NCBI GenBank assembly: GCA_958510825.1
Contig: OY294046.1
Location: 1,736,001 to 1,800,000, forward strand
Origin: Brachypterus glaber
Lineage: Eukaryota; Arthropoda; Insecta; Coleoptera; Kateretidae
Length of the DNA stretch: 64,000 nt
Direction: 5' to 3'
This document shows positions 1 to 10,493 of the stretch, one piece after another (the first letter of the stretch is position 1; every line of letters begins with the position of its first letter). A program made the position numbers and the translations under genes. The notes under the pieces were generated by a model. That model had not been told where the DNA came from. It made no database searches and saw only the letters and a program-made list of their open reading frames with translations.

Positions 1-111
1 GCCCAGAATAGACATAAAATTTCTTATATTTCTCGTTAGCTTTGATTTTGCATAAACTAACCAGTGATTAGGGTTATTTATATTAAAAAACGTTTTTTTA
101 CTAAAACTGCC

Positions 112-144
112 GACGTTTCGTTGGCTTTATTCCAACTTCTTCAA
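112..144 (-). ncRNA. Degenerate hammerhead ribozyme motif, left arm
   Basis: Complement of the copy in the right arm. Read on the minus strand it gives TTGAAGA, a 5-bp stem GTTGG/CCAAC, then GAAACGTC. The C of the CTGANGA core is replaced by T, so cleavage activity is doubtful. Confidence 0.45.
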
Positions 145-253
145 AAGGCACAAGTAAGTTACGTTTTCTTCGTTAAAATATAACAATTAAGGATTGAAAT
201 AATAAATATATAATACATAATGGGTATTCGAAATGCAAGAAAATCAACAAACA

Positions 254-345
254 TATGTAGATAAGAAATTTTAAGTAGTGTACCAGTGCTATACAAACGT
301 ATACTCATAGCACTGGTACACTACTTGAAATTTCTTATCTACATA
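254..345. repeat. 92-bp hairpin inserted in the foldback arm
   Basis: Nearly perfect 39-bp inverted repeat (254-292 and 307-345) with a 14-nt loop. The right arm of the surrounding element runs uninterrupted through the matching position (ACATACACGGTG complement near 1360), so this hairpin is a later insertion into one arm only. ACATA stands on both sides and may be the target duplication, though its exact length is ambiguous. Confidence 0.75.
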
Positions 346-1474
346 CAGGGTGTATTTGAAATAGGGTAGGAAATTTTAACAGGTGATTCTACATGATAAA
401 ATATGACAAAAAGTTCCTATAAACATATGTCTAAAAATGCGTCATAAGGGAGCTACGCCCCTTTGAAATTGGCTAAAAAAATCGGTTTTTATTTAATAAC
501 TCAGGAACCCTTTGAGATATGTTAACGAGGTTTTTTGCACGTGAATTAATCCTAATAAGGCCCATCTTTGTATGTCATTTTCACGTACTTATTTAAACCA
601 GGGTGTGCGAAACTTTTTTGCAATTTTATTTTTGAAAAATTAAATACTAAAATGTTGAAAACCAAAATTTTAATGATGCAATGTTATTCTACATCAAAAA
701 CTAAGAAAAAAAAGTTTCCATACAAGTAGGTCGAAAAAACGCTTTTAAAGCTACCATAGCCCTTTAAAAATGGTGCATATTTAGGAGACCATAGCTCCAT
801 TAGGATTGATTTTTGGAAGTACCTGTATATGAGGTTTTTTTCTTAGTTTTTAATGTACATTCGCCCTGCATCATTAAAATTTTGGTTTTCAACATTTTAG
901 TATTTAATTTTTCGTCCTCGAACCGTGGAATTTCACCTTCAAATGAATTTTTCTCGAAAACGGTTAATCCTACAGTATTAGAACAAGAGTACCTTTTTTA
1001 TGTATTTTAACCTGAGAAATTATATTTCAAAAATAAAATTGCAAAAAAGTTACACAGAAAAACGTTTGGGACAAAAAACTGATAAGCCCCCCCCCCGTTT
1101 CGCACACCCCTGGTTGAAATAAGTACATGAAAATAACACATAAAAACGGGCCTTGGTAGGATTAGTTGACGTGCAAAACCTCGTTGATATATCTCAAAGG
1201 GTTCCTGAGTTATTAAATAAAAACCGATTTTTTTAGCCACTTTCAAAGGGGCGTAGCTCCCTTATGACGCATTTTTAGACATATGTTTATAGGAACTTTT
1301 TGTCATATTTTATGATGTAGAATCATCTGTTAAAATTTCCGACGCTATTTCAAATACACCGTGTATGTTTGTTTATTTTCTTGCATTTCGAATACCCATT
1401 ATGTATTATATATTTATTATTTCAATCCTTAATTGTTATATTTTAACGAAGAAAACGTAACTTACTTGTGCCTT

Positions 1475-1507
1475 TTGAAGAAGTTGGAATAAAGCCAACG
1501 AAACGTC
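1475..1507 (+). ncRNA. Degenerate hammerhead ribozyme motif, right arm
   Basis: TTGAAGA (1475-1481), one unpaired A, stem II GTTGG/CCAAC (1483-1487 with 1495-1499), GAAA (1500-1503) and the self-complementary ACGT followed by C, predicted cleavage after 1507. Helix I pairing is poor (GGCA could only pair with TGCC two bases upstream). Family resemblance is clear, activity is not. Confidence 0.5.
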
Positions 1508-1802
1508 GGCAGTTTTAGTAAAAAAACGTTTTTTTAATATAAATAACTCTAATCCAGCCATCTACTATTTAACTTAATTATAAGTATTTTAATCAAAAGG
1601 ATTGTAACCTCTATTTTAATTGCACACTTACCTACAGAATACAATAAAACTGATTAAAATTAATGTTAGTGTGCAATGTCCTTAATATGAGATAAAATAA
1701 ATGATATGATAAATTACTATTAATAACACCAAAATATGTAATGCTTCTAATTATATCGTATACTCTTCATAGTAGATATTTTATTGCGTTTTTCATAATT
1801 CT

Positions 1803-2456
1803 AAAACTAGATGAAACGTTGCAAGCACCCTGTCAAAACATCGGCACTATTGTACACTAGAGCCATCTAGTTTGAAAATTTCAAACTAGGTGTTTTGTTT
1901 GATTTTAAATTCTGTATCTTTAAAACATTATATTCTAGCAACAATTTGTATATAACATTTTTTATAGGGCTTAAAAAGAGCTTTTATTTAAAATATAATT
2001 TTTTGAAATCGGTTTATCAATATGTGAGATATGCTAAAAAAACCTTTTACTGCTTTAAACGCCAATACCTCGAAAACAATGCGTTTTAGGAAAACGTTGT
2101 TTATAACATTTTTTGACCAATTTAAAATTATCTTTTATATAAGTGCTAAATTAACCAAATACAATAATAATTGCCTTAATTATAAACAAAAAACCCTAAA
2201 AATAGGAGTTTTACCCTATTTTTACTCCCTTACTCTCAATCGTTTACCCCCAAAATTTTATCAGCTCTTCGGAATACGATAAGAAACAATATGCAAAAAA
2301 CCGCAAGTCTATATCTCATGTAGAGTTTACACCCAGACAGACACACAGACAGGCAGACAGACTCAGAATGGTCTAAAACGTCGAGAAATGTGAAAAAAAC
2401 GTGGTCAAAGATTTTGACTTTTCGGCACTCTTAGTAGCACTAAGTGCCGATGTAAA
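1803..2456 (+). repeat. Family D repeat, copy 1
   Basis: Matches 18670-19352 over its whole length with small indels. It opens with AAACTAGATGAAACG, has an early inverted match (ATCTAGTTT at 1872), carries a degenerate CAGACAGA tract at 2336-2362 and closes with a hairpin CGGCACT...AGTGCCG. No coding frame is conserved between the copies, so it is probably a non-autonomous DNA element. Superfamily unknown. Confidence 0.7.
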
Positions 2457-4186
2457 ATTTAAGGACTAAACAATAATATTACTTTTAATTAAAAATTTAA
2501 ATCTCAAATTTGCCGCGCTTTTTAAAACCAAGATGTCCACTTGGATAATGTTGCCAAGTCTAAGTTTTGCTTGAGGGATATTTTATGTTATCATATATTT
2601 TAGCATTTAAATAAAGATCATTGCTGTTTTTGTTTAAAAAGTTTAAAAGAAATAAAATAACGGGTGTTTTCACCCGTAAAAAAACAATTTGCCATCGGTT
2701 TCTAATAAAGTTTGGCAACGCTGTACTGGTACCAGCGCAGTCATTTGATGTTTAAATTTCCGTAATTTAAATTTATAAAAGAAGTAAATTATTTACTTTT
2801 CTACTGTAAATATATTTTTAATAAATAAGTGTTTAAATTAGTTTTGAGTGGCCCGTTTTTAATACCAAGATTCAATTAAATAAATTACAATTTATGAATA
2901 TCAGTGATTTAAAGCTTTTAAAATGAAAAGTGAATAAAATATAATATCTGAAATTAATTAGGGTTTATACCTAGTATGTTTTGGTAATAAAATAAGTATT
3001 TATATTGCTTATCAATGAAAATAAATCAAATAAAGGTAAGCTTCACAAATTAAAAACACATTTTGCAAAAATATAACATTTATTAAGATGTCAGTAACTG
3101 TTTCTTGTTTCCATAGTAACCAAGTGATAATTGCGCATGAGCAAAGATTATCAGATTCATTTTGATCTGATTGGTCAAGAAACTAAAAATGCAAGATTTT
3201 GATTGACTTATATATTGTTTGTGAAATAGTCTAGGGTAATTTTTGACAATTTTGTAGATTTAAAAATCATCGTATACTAACTATTCTTGTAGCTATGAAG
3301 AGTATAACAAGAATCATAATGACCAAGTTTGTGTATGACCTGCACTAAGGATCGTTTTAAGGACCACGCCCTGTACACAATTTTGCTGCCAAGATACTTT
3401 ATAAATCATTAATATGGCACTGTATTTCGTGCCGCTACTTACGAGGGAAAATATGAATTTTAAGGAAAAAGAAAAAAAAATTAAAAGGATAAATCAAAAA
3501 GGCAAGAAGTCCTTTAAAATGTGGTGTTATAGGAAATTAATTAAAATAAAATGGTCAGATATAGTTACGTACGTACTAGAGCTATTTAAGGAGATCAAAT
3601 GGGACAATTTCCCGGGCGAGTCCATTATTGAAAACTTCCCCAAACTGTTCTAGGTAAAATTCAATGCTAAAAGTTCACCTTCCAGCAAACAGATGTCACT
3701 ACTATTAAAAACAAAAGTTCTAGCCTTTGTGAACAGATGGATTTTTTAATAAACAATTTGCCTGTAGTCTGAGTGCAACAATTTTAGTACTGAATATATA
3801 TTATTACCTAATATGTTTAATTGCATAATATGAAATTAAATTAGGGTTAAAATAAATAAGATAAATATAAATAGTTTTTATTGCTTATATTGGCTACTCT
3901 GATTAATTTGTCTTTCTTACGTTGCCTAAACTGTTAAAAACTGTTAGAAAGAGATAGCACTGTAGAACAGTTACAGCGTGGCCTTTGAAAGGGACGGGTG
4001 TAGCCTTCTTGTCATTAGGATTGGGCTGGATGAAAAGCTACCTTAAACTGGATGATATTTTAATTACGAATGAAAATCACTTTTTTGTGAAAAAAAGGTA
4101 TTTAAGCTTTAACCACAGGAAAGGTTTTGTTTATCTAGTGACCCCGTATTTATTCCAAAAACATCCACTTTTTTGTGAAATAAATT
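2457..4186. other. AT-rich intergenic stretch, no recognised gene
   Basis: No domain-like coding sequence. A 79-codon lysine-rich frame at 3414-3653 resembles nothing I know and has the composition expected of AT-rich noise. A short palindrome CGGGTGTTTTCACCCG lies at 2661. A 44-bp block at 3967-4010 recurs at 36360-36403 with one mismatch. Confidence 0.6.
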
Positions 4187-4318
4187 ATAGTGCCTTCCTT
4201 AAATAAAAAGAAGTAACTTCATTTGTCGCATAAACATTTTCGCGTGGATGATGATGTAATATTTTGAAAATGCTGCTATTGACAAATGGAGTTACTGCTT
4301 TCTAGTAAGGCACTGTAG
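4187..4318. repeat. Hairpin element, 132 bp
   Basis: Inverted ends TAGTGCCTT.../...AAGGCACTGTA with about 40 bp of imperfect stem including AAGTAACTTCATTTGTC against GACAAATGGAGTTACT. It sits between diverged units of a direct repeat (around 4120, 4345 and 4455, sharing GGTTTATCTAGTG and GTATTCATT-like blocks). Confidence 0.65.
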
Positions 4319-4834
4319 TATAGGTACTTAAGCCTTGGGAGTGGTTTTATTTATTTAGTCTCTTGTATTCATTTCAAAAAGTCCTAAATTTTAGTTTATT
4401 ATAAAAAAAAAATAGGTAATTAAACCTCAATTGCAGGCGAAGTTTTGTTCATAACCCAAGGTTTATCTAGTGTCCCTCGTATTCATTACAAAAAGACCAG
4501 TAAGTAACAAGTATTCGAAGCGAACAATACTTGTTATATACTAATGAATTAATATTGTTTTATAGAAAGGTAATTAATTTTGCAGATAAGTTAAAAACGC
4601 AACAATTAATTTACTCAAATCCATTTTAAATTCTATCATTTTATAAATTAGTTTATTTTGGTGTAAAATAACATGAAATTTTAATTTTAGAAGATAAATA
4701 CATACTGAATTTATGCTAAAATTATATTTGTGTGTGCAAAAACACTTTCCTTTCGAGTAACGTTAATTATTTTCCCTATAAAAGTAAAAAGCACAGTTGC
4801 AAAAGGAAAAAAAATAGACATATATAAATATATT
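4319..4834. other. AT-rich stretch with diverged direct repeat units
   Basis: Holds the second and third units of the direct repeat that starts near 4120, then AT-rich sequence. A small inverted pair (AACAAGTATTCG/CGAACAATACTTGTT) lies near 4507-4537. Nothing else recognised. Confidence 0.5.
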
Positions 4835-5175
4835 TTATCCAATACTTACAGATAATAAGACAATTACCAGCTTTATTTTAAATAGATAAACTCAATAATA
4901 ACCCCCTCGTGGCTTTTACTTTATTGAGTGGATAATTATTTATTTTACCCACTTAACTGTCACTTGTCAAATTATTTTCTTGTAAATGTCATTAAAATTT
5001 TTAATAAAAATATGAATTCCTAAGCTATTTATTGGATAAAACCTTGTATGGCACTCAGGGGTAAACCGATATTGCCCTCTCGAAAATTAACCTGCTTAGC
5101 TGACGCCTCGCAGGTTAATTTTCTCATGGGCAATATCTTACTTTACCCACTAGTACCATAAATAGCTATAATCAG
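4835..5175 (-). mobile_element. Family A element, copy 1 (full, minus strand)
   Basis: Runs from TTATCCAATACTTACAG to the complement of TAGTTATTTATGG. It keeps both family hairpins: one made of ACTCAATAA and TTATTGAGT around the GC-rich CACGAGGGG segment, and a larger one bounded by GGGTAAA and TTTACCC with the AATTAACCTGC apex. There is no open reading frame, so it is non-autonomous. The superfamily is not clear from its ends. Confidence 0.85.
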
Positions 5176-5562
5176 TGTATAAACTAGTTAAGCCTTTACT
5201 TAATATTTTTTATTTACAAGAAGTCTAAATGTAATCAAATCTCAGTATGTGCCTTTAAATTGCTACAATTACAAGCCAATAAAATAAATAACTAGAGTAC
5301 CTCTATAACATATATAGTATAGTGACCACCTGATGAGTTTATTTCTATATGATTACCAAATATTACCTTAATTATTACAACATTATTCTTTCGTTTGTGA
5401 GTTACCGCATTCCAAACTAATAAAGATAAAATCAATACAACCAGTTAAGTTATTATTGCTTCGATTTTTAAAGTATCATCTTTACATCATAAAAATAGAC
5501 TAGCACTACACCCAGAATAAAATGACATTAAACGTCATTTAATCTCATTTTATTTAGGATCC
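5176..5562. other. AT-rich stretch, nothing recognised
   Basis: No coding signal or long repeat seen. A short palindrome AATGACATTAAACGTCATTT lies at 5521-5540, just before the next element. Confidence 0.5.
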
Positions 5563-6143
5563 CTATAGTCCGTCCAATTATGCAAGATAGTGGTTTGAAA
5601 TTCCCGCGATTTTTAAGCTACATCATTGGTTAAAAACTCGTACCTTTTAACATATAAAATATTGTGACATTTTTTGTCTATGACAATGATTGACGGTCGT
5701 TAAAGCTAATAAAAGAAGAGAAAGTTACATTAAAAAATGGTTATACTTAATGTTATTTTTTATGGTATTGAAAAAGGTACTTTTTTGGTTTATTCTTCAT
5801 ACGCTCATACTAAATTAGCATATTCTACATATTGTACAAACGTAAATTATATTGAACACAAGAAAAACGTCAAATTTTTAGGTTACAATTACAACTTAAG
5901 ACCTATCCAGAGGCTCGCATAACAACCATTACATGACGACACATCAAGCCAATCCTGGCGTCGCATTCTTATGTACTATGATTGTTATGCGAGTCTTTGG
6001 ATAGGCCCTTTCCATGAAAAAAGTACCGACATCTGTTAAATTTTTGATACACTACGATTTATGCATAATTATGCTATTTATGCGCTCTGTGGTGTAAAGC
6101 GGGCCGCGTCCCTTACTATCTTGCATAACTGGACGGAGTATAG
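5563..6143 (+). mobile_element. 581-bp TIR element (MITE)
   Basis: Terminal inverted repeats of 29 bp, CTATAGTCCGTCCAATTATG at the left and its near-perfect complement ending in GGACGGAGTATAG at the right (three mismatches). The first 140 bp recur inverted at 59945-60076. A separate hairpin is embedded at 5902-6005. A 61-codon frame at 5737-5922 runs into the hairpin and is not a gene. Confidence 0.75.
5902..6005. repeat. Hairpin, 104 bp, inside the TIR element
   Basis: CCTATCCAGAGGCTCGCATA pairs with TATGCGAGTCTTTGGATAGG. One arm plus the loop (about 80 bp) recurs at 28141-28220 inside an unrelated TIR element, so this is an independently mobile or captured unit. Confidence 0.7.
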
Positions 6144-6586
6144 TATACGTAAAAAAATTTTGCTCATCTTACACGTCGAAATTTTTTAGGCTTAAACGTT
6201 TCCTTATAAGTGACTTTTATTTCAGACTACTTAAATTTAAAATAATCCATCGACGGAATTTTTCTACTCTTCTTCTGTAACATGCCTACAGTTTTAATAA
6301 CAAGGCAAAATTCTTTTTGATCGATCGTTCTTAATAGATTCGTCAATATTTTTTAAAAATCATTCCCGATTAAAATTTTAAAATAATTACTAATTTCCCT
6401 TTTTGATTAATTAACTTTAAATTTTTATTATACTGCAGGCAATATAGGCACCTACCTAATTATTAACATATCAATAATAACAATAAATAATCTGGTACAA
6501 ATTATTATTAATAAATAATTTGGTACAAATTACACAGGCACACAAAAAAATTTAGGTCTCTTTCGCCAGACGAGACAAACATTAAA
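6144..6586. other. AT-rich stretch, nothing recognised
   Basis: Contains a 25-bp direct duplication of AAATAATYTGGTACAAATTA type at 6485-6535. No gene or long repeat seen. Confidence 0.5.
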
Positions 6587-7060
6587 ATAGAATCTATAAT
6601 TTATTTGAGGCGTATACATATTTACAGTATTATTAATTTGAGCCATTACGCCTCAATGATTATTTATATCGATAAAAAATCTAAAACAGAAAATAAAATT
6701 AAAATGTTCTTATCCGGCGCACCTATTTCTAGATGAGTTGGTAAGGTATTGCGTTTAAAATAATACTTATCTGCTATATCTTCTTTACCTAAAAAATATT
6801 ATTAGTCAATAACTTACCAAAGTTTAAAAATTTTGCCTAAACAAAGAATTTTTAATAAAATTCTTGATAAATCCTTAAAATAATTAAAAAAAGAACGAAA
6901 AACTGAATAAAAGTTAACTTCTAACGTTTTGGGATCTAATCTGATCCCGTTTTCAAAGAAAGTTATTAGTTTTTGAAAGAATTTGTGCAATATTTGGCTT
7001 TATTAATTAAAATATAAATAATAATAATAATATGGCTCAAATTAATAATACTGTAAATAC
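6587..7060 (-). mobile_element. Family P foldback element, copy 1
   Basis: Ends are inverted: TTTACAGTATTATTAATTTG at the left and CAAATTAATAATACTGTAAA at the right. Between them lie the family blocks CATCTAGAAATAGGTGCGCC (minus strand) and the hammerhead-like segment. Relative to copy 2 it lacks the inner hairpin. A short (AAT)n run lies at 7018-7030. No protein-coding sequence remains. Confidence 0.75.
6919..6961 (-). ncRNA. Hammerhead-like motif of family P, copy 1
   Basis: Minus strand reads TTCT-TTGAAAA-C-GGGATC...GATCCC-AAAA-CGTT-AGAA. Helix I (TTCT/AGAA) and stem II (GGGATC/GATCCC) are intact, but the G of the GAAA box is A here, unlike the other two copies, so this copy is expected to be inactive. 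Confidence 0.5.
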
Positions 7061-7445
7061 AGACAAACATTTTTATACGTTTTTGGGGTCGCTGTATCTG
7101 AGTCTGGGGTTGGTTTGGCTTGGTCAGGTCGCATTTCGTTGCTAACCCTAAAAAAGTGATAAAAAGTTTCAACTTTTACAAATATTACATCAGAGTTGAG
7201 TGAAAACGCTCCTATTGACAAAGTGACATTGGCCCTTTTAGAATCAAGCCACAGAATACATTTCACTTTTATATAAAAGAAATTTAATTTTTTTTTTCTA
7301 AAGTTTTTTTACAAAAAAAATATGTTTTTTAAAAACCAAAAATTAAAAACAAAATTGGTATTAGGAAAATTTAGAGTAGGGATGTTACTCTGTCCATGCA
7401 CATGAGTCAAAGTAGATAGATATAAACTAAGTTCTTAACTATATA
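7061..7445. other. Stretch without recognised genes
   Basis: Slightly more GC around 7080-7260, with overlapping short frames on the minus strand that match nothing I recognise. AT-rich from 7260 on. Confidence 0.45.
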
Positions 7446-7877
7446 AAAATATAAACATCATTAAAATGTAATGTTAATAATAATGAAATGGAAAACAGTC
7501 ATAGTTATTTATGGTACTAGTGGGTAAAGTAAGATATTGCCCATGAGAGGCGTCAGCCAAGCAGGTTAATTTTCGAGAAGGCAATATCGGTTTACCCATG
7601 AGTCCCATACAAGGTTTTATCCAATAAATAGCTTAGGAATTCATATTTTTATTAAAAATTTTAATGACATTTACAAGAAAATAATTTGACAAGTGACAGT
7701 TGAGTGGGTAAAATAAATAATTATCCACTCAATAAAGTAAAAGCCACGCTGGGGTTATTATTGAGTTTATCTATTTAAAATAAAGTTGGTAATTGTCTTA
7801 TTATCTGTAAGTGTTGGATAAAAATATAAACTTTTTCATTAAAATGTAATGTTAATAATAATGAAATGGAAAACAAT
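7446..7877 (+). repeat. 55-bp direct duplication flanking a family A copy
   Basis: About 55 bp containing ATTAAAATGTAATGTTAATA and AATGAAATGGAAAACA occurs just before (7446-7500) and just after (7826-7877) the family A copy, with a few differences. That is far longer than a normal target-site duplication. Confidence 0.75.
7501..7822 (+). mobile_element. Family A element, copy 2
   Basis: Starts TAGTTATTTATGG and ends TGTTGGATAA. One arm of the central hairpin apex (GAAAATTAACCTGC) is deleted while the partner GCAGGTTAATTTTC remains, so the hairpin is asymmetric. Confidence 0.85.
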
Positions 7878-7889
7878 CAAATATTTTTA

Positions 7890-8312
7890 ATCAATGGAGC
7901 TCTCTACAACTAGAATTATGAAACAAAAGACGTCTACCCTATCTCTATCTCATTTGTGCTACACTTTCCAGCCAACCAAATAAATACTGTATTTGTTTTT
8001 CATACGACAAATACAGTATTTATTTAGTTGGCCGGAAAGTGTAGCACTAAGCGGCACGAACGAACATAGCTAATGTGGATCTGTAGAATAAGATAATTCT
8101 ACTAAAATTTAGATGGTGCCAGTAATTTCTTCAATAAAAATAATACTCTTCGCCCGGCCAAGTAAATATTGTATTTGTTCAACAAAGAACAAATACAGAA
8201 TTTGTTTGGTTGGGTGGAAGTGGGAGTGTATGTATGTCTTCTATCCTTTTTGGGTAGAACTTTTGTCCCTGTCTAATCTAACGGGAGAAATCGCCATTGT
8301 AGTAATATAAAG
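7890..8312 (+). mobile_element. Family G element, copy 1
   Basis: Ends are weakly inverted (CAATGGAG at the left, the complement CGCCATTG at the right). The first 65 bp match 47398-47463 and the last 75 bp match 48105-48182, which defines the family. Two hairpins lie inside: a perfect one at 7956-8047 and an imperfect one at 8153-8225, both built on AAATACWGWATTT. No coding sequence. Confidence 0.5.
7956..8047. repeat. 92-bp perfect-type hairpin
   Basis: GTGCTACACTTTCCAGCCAA pairs with TTGGCCGGAAAGTGTAGCAC and the stem continues through AAATAAATACTGTATTTGT with its complement, leaving a loop of about 10 nt. The copy of family G at 47.4 kb lacks it at the same point, so it is a secondary insertion. 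Confidence 0.75.
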
Positions 8313-8570
8313 TTTGATAGACATATACATCTATTTTCACTTTTTATAGATATGTAGATTCAAATACCTGAAAAGGGAACGAAAATAAAAAGAAAGCCGT
8401 TGTTTGTTTAAACCATTCACTGTTTTATAAGTTACACAGGGCAACAAGACTTTTTGTCTTAAACTGAAAGGAACCTGAAGTCAATTTTTTTAAGGTTATA
8501 TTAATACAGTACGAAAAGTTTCTTTAAACCACATATATAAGTTTAAAACAGTCAAAAATAGCCGATATAT

Positions 8571-9170
8571 TTTTTTTCTACGACTGCTTAAGAATGTAAG
8601 CAAATACAAACACTTTTCAAACACAGAATGAATTCATTCTAGCTCTAGATACGGTATGAATATGTAGTGCCCATCTCTTGTTTATAAAAGTAAAGAAAAC
8701 TGTAACAAAATTAGCAAAAATATATATTTTTTACCATGACATATTGAATAATATAATGCAATTTAAAGTTTTGCTTTAAAATTACATAAAGTTTATTAGT
8801 TTTTTTAATATTTGACCAGTTTCTTATCAATTTAGTTCAAAAAATTAAAACTGCTTCATCTACTCTTAAATATTTAAACCTGATATCTGTCACAACAATC
8901 TGACATATCCTTCAATTTTTGCATTATAATTTGTAAATATGTGCTAAAATTAAATAAAAATCTTTTTTAAGTAGTGATTTGATAAAATTATTAAATAACA
9001 TTATTTGCTTTATTTAAAAATATGTGTTTTGTTGCATTTACTATGTCCGCAGTGTTTCATATTTGCAGTCGAAGAAAAAGTATAGTCTACAACACGTATG
9101 GAATAGCCATACTCGCCTGCCGGCTCGTATAACAAACTTTCCGCTCGCGCGGAATATTGTCTATTCCATA
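8571..9170 (-). mobile_element. Family B element, copy 1
   Basis: Starts at the CTACGACTGC end and runs to the GC-rich palindromic end. The palindrome is shortened here (the GTCCCGCGAGCGCGG arm is missing). It shares the internal block AACCTGATATCTGTCACAAC with every other long copy. Non-coding. Confidence 0.8.
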
Positions 9171-9849
9171 CTATTTTGTCCTCTTTAACTCAAAACTTTG
9201 TAATTTCAGATTCTGGTTCAGGTTCAGACACTTTATATTTATGAGAAATGTAGTCACACTCTCCTTTACTATTATTATTATTCTTATTATTATTACTCTA
9301 CTGGGATTTTTTTTTCTGGTTTTGTAATACATTGGTCCAATTTATTTTGAACACTTGAGGTGTTGATTCTGATATAGCGACTTAAAATTAGTAAAAAACA
9401 ATAACTAGTTTCACCGACGTAAAATATTAAAACCATACTTGGCTAATAATTTTTTTTTCTGCGAAAAAAATTTGAAATTCAAAAAGTCTTTAAATTTATT
9501 GTAGATGTTAAGTCGCTGATTCTAAATTGTGACCACAGAATCTCTCTATTACATATGTATATGTATATGTATATGTATATATAGTTTCTTTTAATGATTC
9601 GGTTAAAATCTCCCTAAATAAATCCAGGCAGTTTTAAAAATGAGATAGGTAAAATGTTTTTGTCACCAAACTTTTTGTTGTACTGTGTAATGTATTATAG
9701 AGAAACTGCAGCAAATATACATTAAAATTATTTTATATAGTCGAAAGTAGGTATGATATAAATAAGATACATACTCTAACAGCAAATTAAAATTTTATTG
9801 GCCCATATTTCTCTTTAGGAATGATAAAAATCATTATAATATAGCTGGT
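9171..9849. other. AT-rich stretch with simple repeats
   Basis: Contains (ATT)n near 9270-9295 and a (TATATG)n tract at 9551-9582. No gene seen. Confidence 0.5.
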
Positions 9850-10493
9850 AAAATCTATAATTTATTTGAGGTATATTTACAGTATTATTAATTTGAGCCA
9901 TTTCAATAAAAAAGTTTTTTGCAAATAATCAATAATTATAATTAATAATTAATAATAATTATTAACTTCTCTACACGTTTTCGACAAAAACGCCTTTTCC
10001 AAATTAATTTCTCTACACCTTTTTATTGTTACGGGTATCTTTGTTTCAATTACCTCGAAATGACATATTTTGACATTTGTCATCTTTTGATTGATAAAAA
10101 AATATTACACAAATCCTTTCAAAAACTAATAATTTTCTTTGAAAACGGGATCAGATTAGATCCCGAAACGTTAGAAGTTAACTTTTATTTAGTTCGTTTC
10201 TTTTTTAATTATTTTAACGATTTATCAAGAATTTTATTAAAAATTCTTCATTTAGGTAAAAATTTTTAAACTTTGGTAAGGCATTGACTAATAATATTTT
10301 TTAGATAAAGATAATATAGCAGATAAGTATTATTTTAAACGCAATACATTACCAGCGCATCTAGAAATAGGTGCGCCTGATAAGAACATTTTAATTTTAT
10401 TTTCTGTTTTAGATTTTTTATCGATATAAATAATCATTGAGGCGAAATGGCTCAAATTAATAATACTGTAAATATAGCTGGTATAGATTTTTT
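9850..10493 (+). mobile_element. Family P foldback element, copy 2
   Basis: Inverted ends ATCTATAATTTATTTGAGG... and ...GGCTCAAATTAATAATACTG, with a hammerhead-like motif in the right half. A second inner block (AACTTCTCTACACGTTTTCG to CATTTGTCAT) matches the right arm of the inner hairpin of copy 3. A 69-codon frame at 10060-10269 runs across the ribozyme motif; since the motif is conserved as RNA structure and the frame is not shared, I treat it as non-coding. Confidence 0.8.
10135..10176 (+). ncRNA. Hammerhead-like motif of family P, copy 2
   Basis: Helix I TTCT (10135-10138) with AGAA (10173-10176), core TTGAAAA (10139-10145), one unpaired C, stem II GGGATC/GATCCC (10147-10152 with 10159-10164), GAAA (10165-10168), then ACGT and a T at the expected cleavage position 10172. 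The usual core C3 and G8 are T and A here. A U3-A8 pair could replace C3-G8, so this looks like a covarying ribozyme variant and not random decay. Confidence 0.55.

Larger units (their letters stand above)
61..1558. mobile_element. 1.5-kb foldback element with hammerhead-like arms
   Basis: Two long inverted arms (about 61-690 and 890-1558) can be aligned base by base; the outermost 190 bp are almost identical, and the match weakens toward the centre near 810. Each arm carries the block GCCGACGTTTCG facing a short stem, the layout of a hammerhead ribozyme. Inner parts of the arms also match (GGGGCGTAGCTCCCTTATGA and its complement). No protein is recognisable inside. The combination of inverted arms and a hammerhead block is what is known for terminal repeats of Penelope-like elements, so I infer a non-autonomous relative. 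The left arm is interrupted by a separate hairpin at 254-345. Confidence 0.75.

Noticed and set aside
2336..2362. CAGA/CTGT tracts (also 19.2, 35.7, 44.7 and 56.9 kb) as independent microsatellites
   Set aside because: They lie at fixed places inside larger repeats, so they are parts of those repeats.
3414..3653. 79-codon lysine-rich frame
   Set aside because: No recognised motif, no conservation evidence, and length compatible with chance in AT-rich DNA.
4835..5175. Family A tested for a hammerhead ribozyme
   Set aside because: The hairpin contains CGAAAA and CTGACG, but no CTGANGA/GAAA core can be arranged on either strand.
10060..10269. 69-codon frame containing FENGIRLDPETLEVN
   Set aside because: It reads through the hammerhead-like motif; the frame is not kept in the sister copies while the RNA pairing is.
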